A stretch of 64,000 nt of DNA from NCBI RefSeq assembly GCF_024385525.1, contig NZ_JANFLU010000010.1, forward strand, positions 496,001 through 560,000. Direction: 5' to 3'. Every line of letters starts with the position of its first letter. The stretch's first letter is position 1. Both the position numbers and the translations under genes were made by a program. Source of the stretch: Arthrobacter sp. zg-Y238. GTDB taxonomy: Bacteria; Actinomycetota; Actinomycetes; Actinomycetales; Micrococcaceae. A model generated the notes under the pieces. The model saw only the letters and a program-made list of their open reading frames with translations. It made no database searches and had not been told where the DNA came from. Below are positions 17,447-25,960 of the stretch, one piece after another.

Positions 17447-18109
17447 TTACGCGTCGGCGGTTTCCGAAGCTACGGAACCGCGTGCATCCAGATCGCGCAG
17501 CTGGCCTTCGATGTAAGCCTTCAGGCGTGAACGGTAGTCCCGCTCGAAGCCGCGCAGCTGCTCGACCTTGCGCTCCAGGACAGCCTTCTGCTGTTCCAGG
17601 GTGCTGAGGATCTTCCGGCTCTTCTCCTGGGCGTCGGTGACGAGGCCGCTGGCCTCGATCTGCGCTTCGGCGATGATCTTGTCGCGCTGCTCGATACCGG
17701 CACCGACGTAGTCGTCGTGCATCTTCTGGGCCATGGCCAGGATGCCTGCAGCGGTCTCCGTGTTGTTGGCCGCGGGAACCGGGGCGGGCTCCGGCTTGGC
17801 CTCGACGGGTTCCGGACGCTCTTCTACGACCGGAGCTTCAACCTTCGGCTCGGGCTTGGGCTCTTCCGGAACCTTTTCGACCTTCGGCGCAGCGGCTACC
17901 GGAGCAGGGACCGAGTTCGCCGAAGCGGCGGATCCTCCGGCCACGGCCGCGGCCAGCTGGCTGCGGAGATCTTCGTTTTCGGAGTTCAGCCGGCGCAGTT
18001 CCACCACGATCTCGTCGAGGAAGTCATCGACTTCATCCTGGTCATAGCCTTCCCGGAACTTGGTCGGCTGGAACCGCTTGTTGACAACATCTTCTGGCGT
18101 CAGAGCCAT
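17447..18109 (-). CDS. divIVA: DivIVA/Wag31 polar growth protein
   Basis: Cytoskeletal coiled-coil protein that binds curved membrane and directs polar wall growth and septation in actinobacteria. The 220 residues start with the DivIVA lipid-binding domain (LTPEDVVNKRF, then FREGYDQDEVDDFLDEIVVEL) and a first coiled coil. An Ala/Pro/Glu-rich linker of about 70 residues follows (repeated PEPKVEAP-like units), then a second long coiled coil (from about EQRDKIIAEAQIEASGLV). The ATG at 18109 follows GAGGTGA. In M. tuberculosis Wag31 is a PknA/PknB substrate; whether this protein is phosphorylated is unknown. It lies downstream of yggT in the usual order. Confidence 0.95.
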   Translation of the reverse strand: MALTPEDVVNKRFQPTKFREGYDQDEVDDFLDEIVVELRRLNSENEDLRSQLAAAVAGGSAASANSVPAPVAAAPKVEKVPEEPKPEPKVEAPVVEERPEPVEAKPEPAPVPAANNTETAAGILAMAQKMHDDYVGAGIEQRDKIIAEAQIEASGLVTDAQEKSRKILSTLEQQKAVLERKVEQLRGFERDYRSRLKAYIEGQLRDLDARGSVASETADA

Positions 18110-18127
18110 CTGGTCACCTCATACTGG

Positions 18128-18159
18128 ATTATAAGATTCGCCTGCGAGTCAAGCAGGCG
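18128..18159 (-). promoter_or_regulatory. Candidate divIVA promoter with inverted repeat
   Basis: A perfect TATAAT (18128-18133, minus strand) lies 18 bp upstream of the divIVA start. Just upstream is a 7-bp inverted repeat CGCCTGC...GCAGGCG (18139-18145 and 18153-18159) whose loop contains TTGACT. The TTGACT is only 13 bp from the -10, so it is not a normal -35; the repeat may instead be an operator. Confidence 0.5.
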
Positions 18160-18268
18160 GTTCTACGTAGAGAATTACGGACATACAAAAAAATGCAGAT
18201 TTGTATTCGGTTTCACACTATATCGTTTGGTTTCCGAAAACTAACCGGACCCCTGCTGCATCGAAACG

Positions 18269-18559
18269 CTAGTGCGCGACGCTGACGACAATCTGCGTGA
18301 GGATCGATACAAGGATGAACAGGACCAGGAAAGCCAGGTCCAGGGCCACTCCCCCAAGCCGCACCGGCGGGATGATGCGCCTGAACAGCCGGACGGGCGG
18401 GTCGGTAACACCGTAGACGCCGGTAGCGAGCACGAGTGCCGGCCCCTTTGGCCGCCACTGCCGGGCAAACATCTGCACGGCGTCGTACACGATCCGCAGG
18501 ATGAGGGCGAGCTGGAAGAGCACCAGCACCAGGTACACCAGGGGAAGAATGATATTCAC
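18269..18559 (-). CDS. yggT: YggT-family membrane protein
   Basis: Small integral membrane protein of 96 residues with two hydrophobic segments (IILPLVYLVLVLFQLALILRI and ALDLAFLVLFILVSILTQIV). They are separated by the YggT motif DPPVRLFRRIIPPVRLGGVALD. Function is not firmly known; the gene sits between sepF and divIVA in most actinobacteria and is associated with division or osmotic tolerance. GTG at 18559 gives the usual family N-terminus (VNIILPLVYL). An in-frame GTG at 18595 would add 12 residues, and neither has a clear ribosome-binding site. Confidence 0.88.
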   Translation of the reverse strand: MNIILPLVYLVLVLFQLALILRIVYDAVQMFARQWRPKGPALVLATGVYGVTDPPVRLFRRIIPPVRLGGVALDLAFLVLFILVSILTQIVVSVAH

Positions 18560-18622
18560 GCGCAGGGTTTCATTTCCGGAAGTCGGTGGCAGCACCCGCG
18601 GCCCGTCGGTGCGGGCCTTGGG

Positions 18623-19153
18623 TCAGCTCTGGTTGAAGAAAGTGGACTGTGATTCGCTGATCTTCTTGTCATCGCCCAAAACCTCAACGTAGGACGGCGA
18701 AAGCAGGAAGACCTTGTTGGTGACACGCTCAATGCTACCGCGCAGGCCGAAAACGAGGCCCGCTGAGAAGTCGACGAGGCGCTTGGCGTCCGCTTCTCCC
18801 ATATCGGTGACGTTCATGATGACGGGGATGCCGTCACGGAAGCTCTCACCGATGATCTTGGCGTCGTTGTAGGAGCGGGGGTGGACGGTGGTGATCTGAC
18901 GAAGGCCAGATACGTCCTCGCGGGACGACGGGGCACGCTTGATGGGTGTCACGGGTGCGCGGTACTCCTCCACTGCATTGCGGACGACGGGGGCAGGAAC
19001 CGCCTCCGGCGCTTCCTCATCGGGCTCATGGACGGGAGCAAAGTCTTCCTCCCGGGCAGGGGCTTCCCGCAGGTGCCGCTGTTCGGACTCGTAGTGCTCG
19101 TCACCGTCGGCGAGCCCAAGGTAGATCATTGTCCTGCGCATTGCGCCAGCCAT
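18623..19153 (-). CDS. sepF: Cell division protein SepF
   Basis: Membrane tether for FtsZ that replaces FtsA in actinobacteria. The 176 residues begin with a short amphipathic N-terminus ([13 protein letters not shown]). A variable acidic linker (about 20-80) follows, then the conserved dimerising SepF core ([47 protein letters not shown]-like region) to the C-terminus. The ATG at 19153 follows GAGGAG. It lies in the normal order ftsZ-pgeF-yggS-sepF-yggT-divIVA. Length is a little below that of mycobacterial SepF, with a shorter linker. Confidence 0.96.
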   Translation of the reverse strand: MAGAMRRTMIYLGLADGDEHYESEQRHLREAPAREEDFAPVHEPDEEAPEAVPAPVVRNAVEEYRAPVTPIKRAPSSREDVSGLRQITTVHPRSYNDAKIIGESFRDGIPVIMNVTDMGEADAKRLVDFSAGLVFGLRGSIERVTNKVFLLSPSYVEVLGDDKKISESQSTFFNQS

Positions 19154-19259
19154 GGTTGCTCCTCTTAATCCTTCAACGCCTAGCTGCCCATTACTGTACT
19201 GTTACTGCACGGTACTGCAGGGTGCTGCGCGGCGGCTGTATGGTGTTCGTACTTTGACG

Positions 19260-20018
19260 CTACCGTACCGGCGGGCGCGGGCCCAGAACATCGGATCCGA
19301 TTCTCAGGTGTGTCGCCCCGTGGGCGACGGCGGCCTCGAGGTCGGAACTCATGCCGGCGGAGATGCTCCGCGCCCCCGGGTGCTGCGCCTGCAACTGCGC
19401 GGAAAGTTCCCGGAGGCGCGCGAAGGCGTCCCCGGCATCCGCGCCGAGCGGCGCAACGGCCATCACCCCGGACAGGAGCAGTCCGGGAGTACCGGCCACT
19501 GCTTCGGCCAGAAGCGGCAGATCCTCCGGCTGCGCTCCCCCTCGGCCTGGATCTGCAGCCCGTGCGGCATCGCCGCGCAGGTCCACCTGCAGGAAGCAGG
19601 ACAGGTCCCTCCGGGCCGCCAGTCCTTCGGATTCACGGCGCCGCTGCTCTGCTGCCATCGCCTTGCCCAAGGCTGTCACCAGGGAGCTGCGGTCCACCGA
19701 GTGGACGGAGGCTGCGTAGCGCACCACGGACTTTGCCTTATTGGACTGCAATTGGCCGATGAAGTGCCAGTCCAGATCCAGGTGCGCCAGGTCTGCGGCC
19801 TTCGCGGCGGCTTCCTGGTCCTTGTTTTCGCCCACGTCCCGGACTCCCAGCCCGGCGAGGATGTCGACATCGGAGGCCGGGAAATACTTGGTGACCACAA
19901 TCAGGTGCGGTTCGTCGGCACCGGCGGGGCGCCCGGCTGCCTCGATGCGGTTCCGGACGCGCTGCAGCCGGTCCCGAAGCTCATCAGTGCGGGAGGGGTA
20001 TTCGGATATTGAAGTCAT
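19260..20018 (-). CDS. yggS: YggS/PROSC-type pyridoxal-phosphate homeostasis protein
   Basis: Cytoplasmic PLP-binding protein with an alanine-racemase-like barrel, involved in vitamin B6 and amino-acid homeostasis rather than catalysis. The 252 residues include the PLP lysine in VVTKYFPASDV, GENKDQEAAAKA, the DWHFIGQLQSNKAKSVV signature and a C-terminal GMSSDLEAAVAHGATHLRIG motif for the phosphate group. The start is ATG at 20018. It lies between pgeF and sepF, with 49 bp to pgeF. All key residues are present. Confidence 0.95.
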   Translation of the reverse strand: MTSISEYPSRTDELRDRLQRVRNRIEAAGRPAGADEPHLIVVTKYFPASDVDILAGLGVRDVGENKDQEAAAKAADLAHLDLDWHFIGQLQSNKAKSVVRYAASVHSVDRSSLVTALGKAMAAEQRRRESEGLAARRDLSCFLQVDLRGDAARAADPGRGGAQPEDLPLLAEAVAGTPGLLLSGVMAVAPLGADAGDAFARLRELSAQLQAQHPGARSISAGMSSDLEAAVAHGATHLRIGSDVLGPRPPVR

Positions 20019-20067
20019 GGTCTTTCCATTATCCCGGCCTGGCCGGCGTCGATGCGCTGCGGCGGAA

Positions 20068-20790
20068 TCAGGAACGCTGCCAGATCACGCCGGCGAACCG
20101 CCCGGTGGCGGGGTCCCGGCGGTGCGAAAACAGCTGGTCGTTCTCCAGGGTGCAGCCTCCGACCCGTTCCACGGAGACGCCCAGGCCTGCGAGCTGCGCC
20201 TGGGCGCCCGCGGGAAGATCCAGGGCGGGGGTGCCGCTGCGGGTCACAGCGGCCGTCGCCGGGAGCAGGGCAACCGATTCGGCCTGCATGGCAGCCGGAA
20301 CCTCGTAGCACTGCCCGCAGACGCAGGGACCTATCCAGGCCCGGAGCCCGGTTCCCCCGGCGGAGCGCATCCGGTCGACGGCAACGGGCAGGATGTTGTC
20401 CAGCAGGCCGCGGCGGCCGGCATGCACGGCGGCAGTAACGGGTCTGCCGTCGGGGCCGGCCCCGGCCAGCAGGACCGGCACGCAGTCGGCGACCATGACC
20501 GCCAGCGGGGCTGCGCCGTCGCCACTGATCAGGCCGTCCGCCGTGGGAGCACCGGCGCCGGGGTCTGCTGCTTCCGCCACCTCCGCTGAATGGACCTGGT
20601 TCATAAAGCGCAGGGTGCCGGGGCGGACACCCATGACGGCCTCGAGTTCCGCACGCCGCTTCAGGACCGCATCCGGGTCATCCCCCACATGCAAAGCGAG
20701 GTTGCCCGCGGACGTGTTGGTGAATCCCGCCCACAGGTTGTCGCCAACCTGGCGGTGCCACCAAAACATCCGGGACAACCCCGCTGTCAT
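20068..20790 (-). CDS. pgeF: PgeF/YfiH-family polyphenol oxidase-like protein
   Basis: Multi-copper-like cytoplasmic enzyme; the E. coli member corrects peptidoglycan precursors made with L-serine instead of L-alanine. The 240-residue protein starts near MTAGLSRMFWWHRQVG. It contains NLALHVGDDPDAV, MVADCVPVLLAG (family Cys), VTAAVHAGRRGLLDNIL (His) and GPCVCGQCYEVP, which together make the metal-binding set. The start at 20790 is the first in-frame ATG after the ftsZ stop; a longer extension would run into ftsZ. There is no strong ribosome-binding site, so the ATG seven codons later is possible. Its position right after ftsZ is conserved in actinobacteria. Confidence 0.92.
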   Translation of the reverse strand: MTAGLSRMFWWHRQVGDNLWAGFTNTSAGNLALHVGDDPDAVLKRRAELEAVMGVRPGTLRFMNQVHSAEVAEAADPGAGAPTADGLISGDGAAPLAVMVADCVPVLLAGAGPDGRPVTAAVHAGRRGLLDNILPVAVDRMRSAGGTGLRAWIGPCVCGQCYEVPAAMQAESVALLPATAAVTRSGTPALDLPAGAQAQLAGLGVSVERVGGCTLENDQLFSHRRDPATGRFAGVIWQRS

Positions 20791-20831
20791 GCTCAGCTGT
20801 TCTTGCTCTGCTGTTCTGCCTGCCGGTCTTC

Positions 20832-22031
20832 CTACTTCAGGAAGTCCGGCACGTCCAGGTCGTCCGGACGGCCGGTGGACAGATCCGATTCCACTACTGC
20901 CGGAAGATCGATGTCGAATCCGGCGTCGGCCGGGACATCGCTGTGCTGGTGCTGTGACCGCTGGGACCACGCCGACAGGCCTGCGGATGCCGGAGCAGCA
21001 GCCCCGAAGCCGCCGGCGGCCGCTGCCGAGGCAGGAGGCGTGGCGGGCTCGGCAGGCTTGTGCTGCGCCGGCTGCGAGGTGACATCCACCTGGTCGAAGC
21101 CTGCAGCAATAACGGTAACCCGCGCTTCGTCGCCCAGGGCGTCGTCAATGACGGCGCCGAAGATGATGTTGGCTTCGGGGTGGGCAACTTCCTGGACCAG
21201 GCGTGCAGCCTCGTTGATCTCGAACAGGCCGAGGTCGGAACCGCCCTGGATGGAGAGCAGCACGCCGTGTGCGCCGTCGATCGAGGCTTCGAGCAGAGGA
21301 GAAGCTATTGCCAGCTCGGCAGCCTTGACTGCACGGTCCTCGCCGCGGGCCGAACCGATACCCATGAGTGCCGAACCTGCACCCTGCATAACCGATTTCA
21401 CGTCCGCGAAGTCGAGGTTGATCAGGCCCGGGGTGGTGATCAGGTCGGTAATGCCCTGAACGCCGGAGAGCAGGACCTGGTCCGCGGAACGGAAGGCATC
21501 CAGCATGGAGACGTTGCGGTCGCTGATCGACAGCAGCCGGTCATTCGGGATGACGATCAGCGTGTCGACTTCGTCGCGCAGCGTATCGATACCGGATTCG
21601 GCCTGGTTGGAGCGGCGCCGGCCTTCGAAGGTGAAGGGACGGGTAACCACGCCGATGGTCAGGGCGCCGAGCGAACGGGCGATCCGGGCGACGACGGGGG
21701 CGCCGCCGGTACCGGTTCCGCCGCCTTCGCCTGCGGTCACGAAGACCATGTCCGCTCCGCGAAGGACTTCCTCGATCTCCTCTGCGTGGTCCTCGGCAGC
21801 CTTGCGGCCGACCTCGGGATCAGCGCCGGCGCCCAGGCCACGCGTGAGTTCGCGGCCGACGTCGAGCTTGACGTCGGCGTCACTCATCAGCAGTGCCTGT
21901 GCATCGGTGTTGATGGCGATGAACTCCACGCCGCGGAGGCCTACATCGATCATCCGGTTTACGGCGTTCACGCCACCGCCGCCGATGCCGACGACCTTGA
22001 TGACGGCCAAGTAATTCTGCGGTGCTGCCAC
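20832..22031 (-). CDS. ftsZ: Cell division GTPase FtsZ
   Basis: Tubulin-like protein that forms the division ring. The 399 residues show the nucleotide-binding N-terminus [15 protein letters not shown], the tubulin signature [13 protein letters not shown] and the T7 loop [11 protein letters not shown] with its catalytic aspartates. A Gln/Ala-rich linker follows, then the conserved C-terminal tail peptide [10 protein letters not shown], which SepF and others bind. The GTG at 22031 gives the usual Arthrobacter N-terminus ([14 protein letters not shown]) and has AAGGGA and CAGGA purine tracts upstream; a TTG 30 bases further up is unlikely. A separate promoter region with a striking palindrome lies about 200 bp upstream. 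Confidence 0.98.
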   Translation of the reverse strand: MAAPQNYLAVIKVVGIGGGGVNAVNRMIDVGLRGVEFIAINTDAQALLMSDADVKLDVGRELTRGLGAGADPEVGRKAAEDHAEEIEEVLRGADMVFVTAGEGGGTGTGGAPVVARIARSLGALTIGVVTRPFTFEGRRRSNQAESGIDTLRDEVDTLIVIPNDRLLSISDRNVSMLDAFRSADQVLLSGVQGITDLITTPGLINLDFADVKSVMQGAGSALMGIGSARGEDRAVKAAELAIASPLLEASIDGAHGVLLSIQGGSDLGLFEINEAARLVQEVAHPEANIIFGAVIDDALGDEARVTVIAAGFDQVDVTSQPAQHKPAEPATPPASAAAAGGFGAAAPASAGLSAWSQRSQHQHSDVPADAGFDIDLPAVVESDLSTGRPDDLDVPDFLK

Positions 22032-22224
22032 GTCCTGTGTCCCTTGTTCGAATCTCTGCAACTTTTATGTTTTCGCAACTGCCTGCGTTCTGCAGCTGCA
22101 TGTGTCTTGCTGAACCGGTCTGCGTACAAACCGGTTCCCGGCCGCCGACGCCCCCGTGGTTTCCAGCGGAATCCCGGAGATTCCCACTGGACGCCCGGCC
22201 GAAAACCTTGAACCGACACAACCC

Positions 22225-22245
22225 TAACCCTCAACTTGAGGGTTA
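22225..22245. promoter_or_regulatory. 21-bp palindrome upstream of ftsZ, candidate FtsR site
   Basis: TAACCCTCAA-C-TTGAGGGTTA is a perfect 10-bp inverted repeat around one base. It lies 7-8 bases downstream of a consensus TTGACA (22252-22257, minus strand), the placement expected of a MerR-type activator acting between -35 and -10. No clear -10 at 17-20 bp is seen, also usual for MerR-activated promoters. Identity as an FtsR site is inferred. Confidence 0.65.
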
Positions 22246-22253
22246 TAGTTATG

Positions 22254-22273
22254 TCAAGTAATCCATTACTTGA
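22254..22273. promoter_or_regulatory. Second inverted repeat overlapping the ftsZ -35
   Basis: TCAAGTAA-TCCA-TTACTTGA, a perfect 8-bp inverted repeat covering part of the TTGACA element. It could bind a second regulator. Confidence 0.5.
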
Positions 22274-22429
22274 GACGCTATGGGGCCAGCGCCGCTTCCG
22301 CAAATACCGGCCCCGCGTGTCGGAGGAATCTTTCCTCACTCCCGCGCAGCATCACCTGCTTCGGACCCCCGAAAATCCCCTCGGCCGGGTCCGGTGCGGC
22401 ACACGGTTTCCGGCCGTCCTCCGCGCCGG

Positions 22430-23431
22430 TCAACGCGTCACCGGGCGGTCGGGCGTACTCACGTCGTAAACCTGCACCGGCGGATCAGACGGCTCCATCT
22501 TCAGGAGCGCCTCAAGCACCCGTGCCTTTGCCTCGTTGGCATCGGCACTCCCCCAGAATACTGTCTGCCCGCTCTTAAGCTTCAGTTCGACCGAATCCAG
22601 CGTCTGGGCGGAGGCGTTCTCCAGCCGGCCGAGCACCTCCGGCGGCAGTGCCGCCAGTACGGCCGTGATACTGGGGAAAACGCTCGCGTTAATGGCTTCG
22701 CTTCCGCCGGCGATAAGCGGAAGGGCGACCGCTGCCCGGTCGGCTGCTACTGCCAGCCGGCGGCCCTCTTCATCGATGAGGACATGCGTGTCACCGTCCT
22801 GCAGCACGGCCACGGGAATGCGTTCGGTAACCGTAACCACCAGGGTGGACGGTGGCTGCGCTGCGACCTCGATCTTTTCGATTTCCGGGCGGTCTTTCAG
22901 CAGCCCTTCCACGTCGGCGTCGGAAATGGTGGGCAGGGTCTGCCCCTTCAACGGTTCCAGCGCTGCTTCAGCCTGCTCACGGGGCAGCAGCGTGGTGCCC
23001 TCGACCACTACGGTCTTCAGCTCGAGCATCGGTGAGAAGAACAACAGGGCAAAGAACAGTGCGGTGACGGACAGCGCGGAGCCGGCCGTGATCCAGGCTG
23101 CCCTGCGCCGCCGCCTGCCGGGCGGTTCCGGAAATGCCAGGACCGTTCCGTCCGTGCTCGCGCTGTTGGCGCCCGGCGCCGGGGACTTGCCTGCGGAGCG
23201 CCGGGTTCCGGCCAGGCGGCCCGGGACTTTGTCGGCTGAAGGGCCCGCAGCCTTCACCGCGGATTTCCGCTTCCCGGCAGACTGCCCCGCGGACTTCGCC
23301 TTGGGGGCGCCGGAAGCGGGCCGGACGGCGGTGGAACCGGCGGCAGGCCGGACCGTCTGGTCTTCCGGCTCCAGGGCCCGCGTGGCGGTGATGGTCTCGT
23401 CGTCGCTCCCGGAGCGCTTCCTACCGGCCAT
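22430..23431 (-). CDS. ftsQ: Cell division protein FtsQ
   Basis: Bitopic divisome scaffold that links FtsL/DivIC-type proteins and the FtsWI synthase. The 333 residues start with a roughly 110-residue basic, Ala/Ser/Lys-rich cytoplasmic tail. One membrane helix follows (AWITAGSALSVTALFFALLFF), then the POTRA domain (LELKTVVVEGTTLLPREQAE) and the FtsQ/DivIB domain. The ATG at 23431 overlaps the end of murC by 11 bp and follows GGGAAAG inside murC; a longer in-frame extension is not needed. The cytoplasmic tail is long but typical of actinobacteria. Confidence 0.93.
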   Translation of the reverse strand: MAGRKRSGSDDETITATRALEPEDQTVRPAAGSTAVRPASGAPKAKSAGQSAGKRKSAVKAAGPSADKVPGRLAGTRRSAGKSPAPGANSASTDGTVLAFPEPPGRRRRRAAWITAGSALSVTALFFALLFFSPMLELKTVVVEGTTLLPREQAEAALEPLKGQTLPTISDADVEGLLKDRPEIEKIEVAAQPPSTLVVTVTERIPVAVLQDGDTHVLIDEEGRRLAVAADRAAVALPLIAGGSEAINASVFPSITAVLAALPPEVLGRLENASAQTLDSVELKLKSGQTVFWGSADANEAKARVLEALLKMEPSDPPVQVYDVSTPDRPVTR

Positions 23432-24854
23432 TGGCGGCTTTCCCAGCGGTGGCGGCAGGACGGGCCGGAACGGCGGACAGGCGGGCAACCAGTTCGGATC
23501 CGAGGACGGTGACGTCACCGGCGCCAACGGTCAGGATGATGTCTCCCTCGCCGGCACCGTCAGCAACCCGGGCCACCGCGAGGTCCGGGCTATCGGCATA
23601 GCCGCCGGGGACGTGCAGGCGGGACGTGATCAGCTCACTGGTCACGCCTTCAATCGGATCTTCCCGGGCCGGATAGATGTCCAGCACGGTGGCGGTATCC
23701 GCCAGGTCCAGGGCGGCCGCAAACTCCGCCGCAAAATTGCGGGTCCGGCTGAACAGGTGCGGCTGGAACAACACATGCACCCGGTGCCCTCCGGCCACTG
23801 TGCGGGCAGCCTTCAGTGCGGCGTGGACTTCGGTGGGATGGTGGGCGTAATCGTCGAACACCTGCACGCCGCGTGCGCTGCCGCGGGATTCGAACCGCCG
23901 GGCGGCTCCGGAGAACGTACCCAGCCCCGCTGCGGCCACCCGGGGATCAACGCCCAGTTCCAGGGCCACGGCAAAGGCGGCAGCCGCGTTCAGGATGTTG
24001 TGCGCGCCCGGAACCTGCAGGGCAAGCTGCACCTCGGCGTCACGGCCGTCCACGGTGTACTGCAGGGTGCTGACCGAGCCGGCGCCGGCCGGGCGGGTAG
24101 CCGTAACCCGCACGTCTGCGCCGTCCGCGTAGCCGTAGGTGGCTACCCGGACTCCCGGACAACGTTCGACCAGGGCTACGGCACCGGCGTCGTCCGCGCA
24201 GGCAACAAGGAGTCCCTCCGCCGGCAGCAGCGCGGTGAAGGCGTCGAAGGAGGCGAAGACCGCTTCCTCGGTGCCGTAGTGGTCGAGGTGGTCGGCCTCG
24301 ACATTGGTGACCACGCTGATCCGCGGGTTGTAGTTCAGGAAGGACCCGTCCGATTCGTCGGCTTCGGCCACGAAGACCGGTCCGGCGCCGTGGGCCGCAT
24401 TAACGCCAAGGGCGGCAACATCGCCGCCGATGGCGAAGGAAGGATCCAGGCCGGCCTCGCGCAGCATCACGGTCACCATGGCCGTGGTGGTGGTCTTGCC
24501 GTGGGTGCCGGCCACCGCAATGAGGTCCTGCTCCCCCATTGCCGCGGAGAGCGCAACCGAGCGGTGGATGATCCGCAGCCCGCGGGACCGCGCCGCTGCA
24601 AGTTCCGGGTTCTGCTCGCGGATTGCCGTAGACACGACTACCGTGTCGGCGCCGGCAACGTGTCCGGCGTCGTGCCCCACGAACACCGTCGCCCCCAGTG
24701 CTTCAAGGGCACGCAGTCCCGCCGAGTCCTTGGAATCGGAGCCGGAAACCGGAATGCCCTGGGCCAGGAGTACCCGGGCAACGGCCGACATGCCGGCGCC
24801 GCCCAGGCCGATGAAGTGTACGTTCCCAAGGTCTGTCGGGTTGAGCCGGTTCAT
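23421..24854 (-). CDS. murC: UDP-N-acetylmuramate--L-alanine ligase
   Basis: Adds L-alanine to UDP-MurNAc, the first amino acid of the peptidoglycan stem. The 477 residues contain the UDP-binding [18 protein letters not shown], the ATP P-loop [23 protein letters not shown]-like [25 protein letters not shown] and [10 protein letters not shown]. All are standard Mur-ligase motifs. The ATG at 24854 overlaps the murG stop by 4 bp (ATGA). In the usual actinobacterial order it lies between murG and ftsQ. Confidence 0.98.
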   Translation of the reverse strand: MNRLNPTDLGNVHFIGLGGAGMSAVARVLLAQGIPVSGSDSKDSAGLRALEALGATVFVGHDAGHVAGADTVVVSTAIREQNPELAAARSRGLRIIHRSVALSAAMGEQDLIAVAGTHGKTTTTAMVTVMLREAGLDPSFAIGGDVAALGVNAAHGAGPVFVAEADESDGSFLNYNPRISVVTNVEADHLDHYGTEEAVFASFDAFTALLPAEGLLVACADDAGAVALVERCPGVRVATYGYADGADVRVTATRPAGAGSVSTLQYTVDGRDAEVQLALQVPGAHNILNAAAAFAVALELGVDPRVAAAGLGTFSGAARRFESRGSARGVQVFDDYAHHPTEVHAALKAARTVAGGHRVHVLFQPHLFSRTRNFAAEFAAALDLADTATVLDIYPAREDPIEGVTSELITSRLHVPGGYADSPDLAVARVADGAGEGDIILTVGAGDVTVLGSELVARLSAVPARPAATAGKAANGR

Positions 24855-25960
24855 GCCTTTGACCTATCGCTTGCTTCGAGGATGAATGCAGCCATCCGGG
24901 AGTCCGCGTCACGGATACCCAACGCCGCCGATGCCTTTGCCATGGCTTCCAATGCCTCGGGATCGGCCAGCAAAGGTATCAGCCTGTCGGAAATCCACTC
25001 GGCTGTGAAGAGGGAATCGGCAACCGTCAGCGCCCCGCCGGCAGCCACCAGGGCTTCGGCGTTGAGTGCCTGTTCGCCGTTGCCGTGCGGCAGCGGAACC
25101 AGGACGGCAGGCAGCCCCACCGCACTGATTTCGCAGACGGTTCCCGCCCCGGAGCGGGCCAGCAGCAGGTCCGCGGCCGCGTAGGCCTGCTCCATGCCGT
25201 CGACGTACTCCACCTGGGTGTAGCCGCGGGCGGCGATCGGTTTTCCGTCGGCGTCCACGAGGGACTTTCCGCGGCCGGTGATGTGCAGCGTCTGGATACC
25301 GGCCGCCGCCAATGCCGGAAGGGCGTGCTCCACTGCCCGGTTAATGCTCGCGGCACCGGAAGAGCCTCCGGTCACCACCAGCGTGGGCCGGTCCTGCTCC
25401 AGCCCGAGGGCGGACCGTGCCGCGTTCCGGGCGGCACGGCGGTCCAGCCCGGAGATTTCCCGGCGCATCGGCATGCCGACCCACGTCGCCCGGGGCAGGC
25501 GGGTGGATTCGAAGGCCACGCCTGTCACGGCCGCGAAGCGGGCACCCACTCGGTTGGCCAGCCCGGGACGCGCGTTGGCTTCGTGCACGATCACGGGAAG
25601 CGACCGGCGGCGGGCCGCCAGGTACACCGGCGTGGAAACATAGCCGCCCACGCCCACAACGACGTCGGCCTGCGCAGCGTCCAGGATCTCGCCGGCCTGG
25701 CGCACCGCACGGATCAGGCGGCCCGGCAGTTTGGCCAGGTCCGCGGAAGGCCGCCGGGGCATGGGGACCCGGTCGATGGTCGCCAGCTCATAGCCCGCCG
25801 CGGGCACCAGGCGTGTTTCCATTCCGGATGCGGTCCCCACCACTGTGATGCGGGCGTCGGAACGGCGTGCCATGACGGCATCTGCAATGGCCAGGAGAGG
25901 GCTGATGTGCCCGGCGGTGCCGCCTCCGGCCAGGACTACGGAGAGGGAAGGCTGCGTCAT
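24851..25960 (-). CDS. murG: UDP-N-acetylglucosamine--lipid I transferase
   Basis: Membrane-associated GT28 glycosyltransferase that makes lipid II. The 369 residues begin with the G-loop [22 protein letters not shown]. Later motifs are [15 protein letters not shown] and [15 protein letters not shown] in the acceptor half, and [15 protein letters not shown] and [42 protein letters not shown] in the UDP-GlcNAc half. The start is ATG at 25960, overlapping the ftsW stop by 4 bp. All expected residues are present. Confidence 0.98.
   Translation of the reverse strand: MTQPSLSVVLAGGGTAGHISPLLAIADAVMARRSDARITVVGTASGMETRLVPAAGYELATIDRVPMPRRPSADLAKLPGRLIRAVRQAGEILDAAQADVVVGVGGYVSTPVYLAARRRSLPVIVHEANARPGLANRVGARFAAVTGVAFESTRLPRATWVGMPMRREISGLDRRAARNAARSALGLEQDRPTLVVTGGSSGAASINRAVEHALPALAAAGIQTLHITGRGKSLVDADGKPIAARGYTQVEYVDGMEQAYAAADLLLARSGAGTVCEISAVGLPAVLVPLPHGNGEQALNAEALVAAGGALTVADSLFTAEWISDRLIPLLADPEALEAMAKASAALGIRDADSRMAAFILEASDRSKA

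Larger units (their letters stand above)
22032..22429. other. ftsQ-ftsZ intergenic region
   Basis: 398 bases with no gene, unusual within an otherwise tightly packed cluster. It contains the 21-bp palindrome and TTGACA element described separately, a GACAC motif (22214-22218; GACAC is the core bound by the sporulation regulator WhiA), and a roughly 190-base untranslated leader before ftsZ. This is the expected place for a dedicated ftsZ promoter. Confidence 0.75.

Noticed and set aside
23880-23900. tRNA-like T-arm (GGGATTCGAACC)
   Set aside because: It lies inside murC in frame (encoding RFESRG), and no acceptor or anticodon stem surrounds it.
22536-25184. 882-residue plus-strand frame antisense to ftsQ-murC
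   Set aside because: Same GC-bias artefact. The minus strand carries complete Mur-ligase and FtsQ domains.
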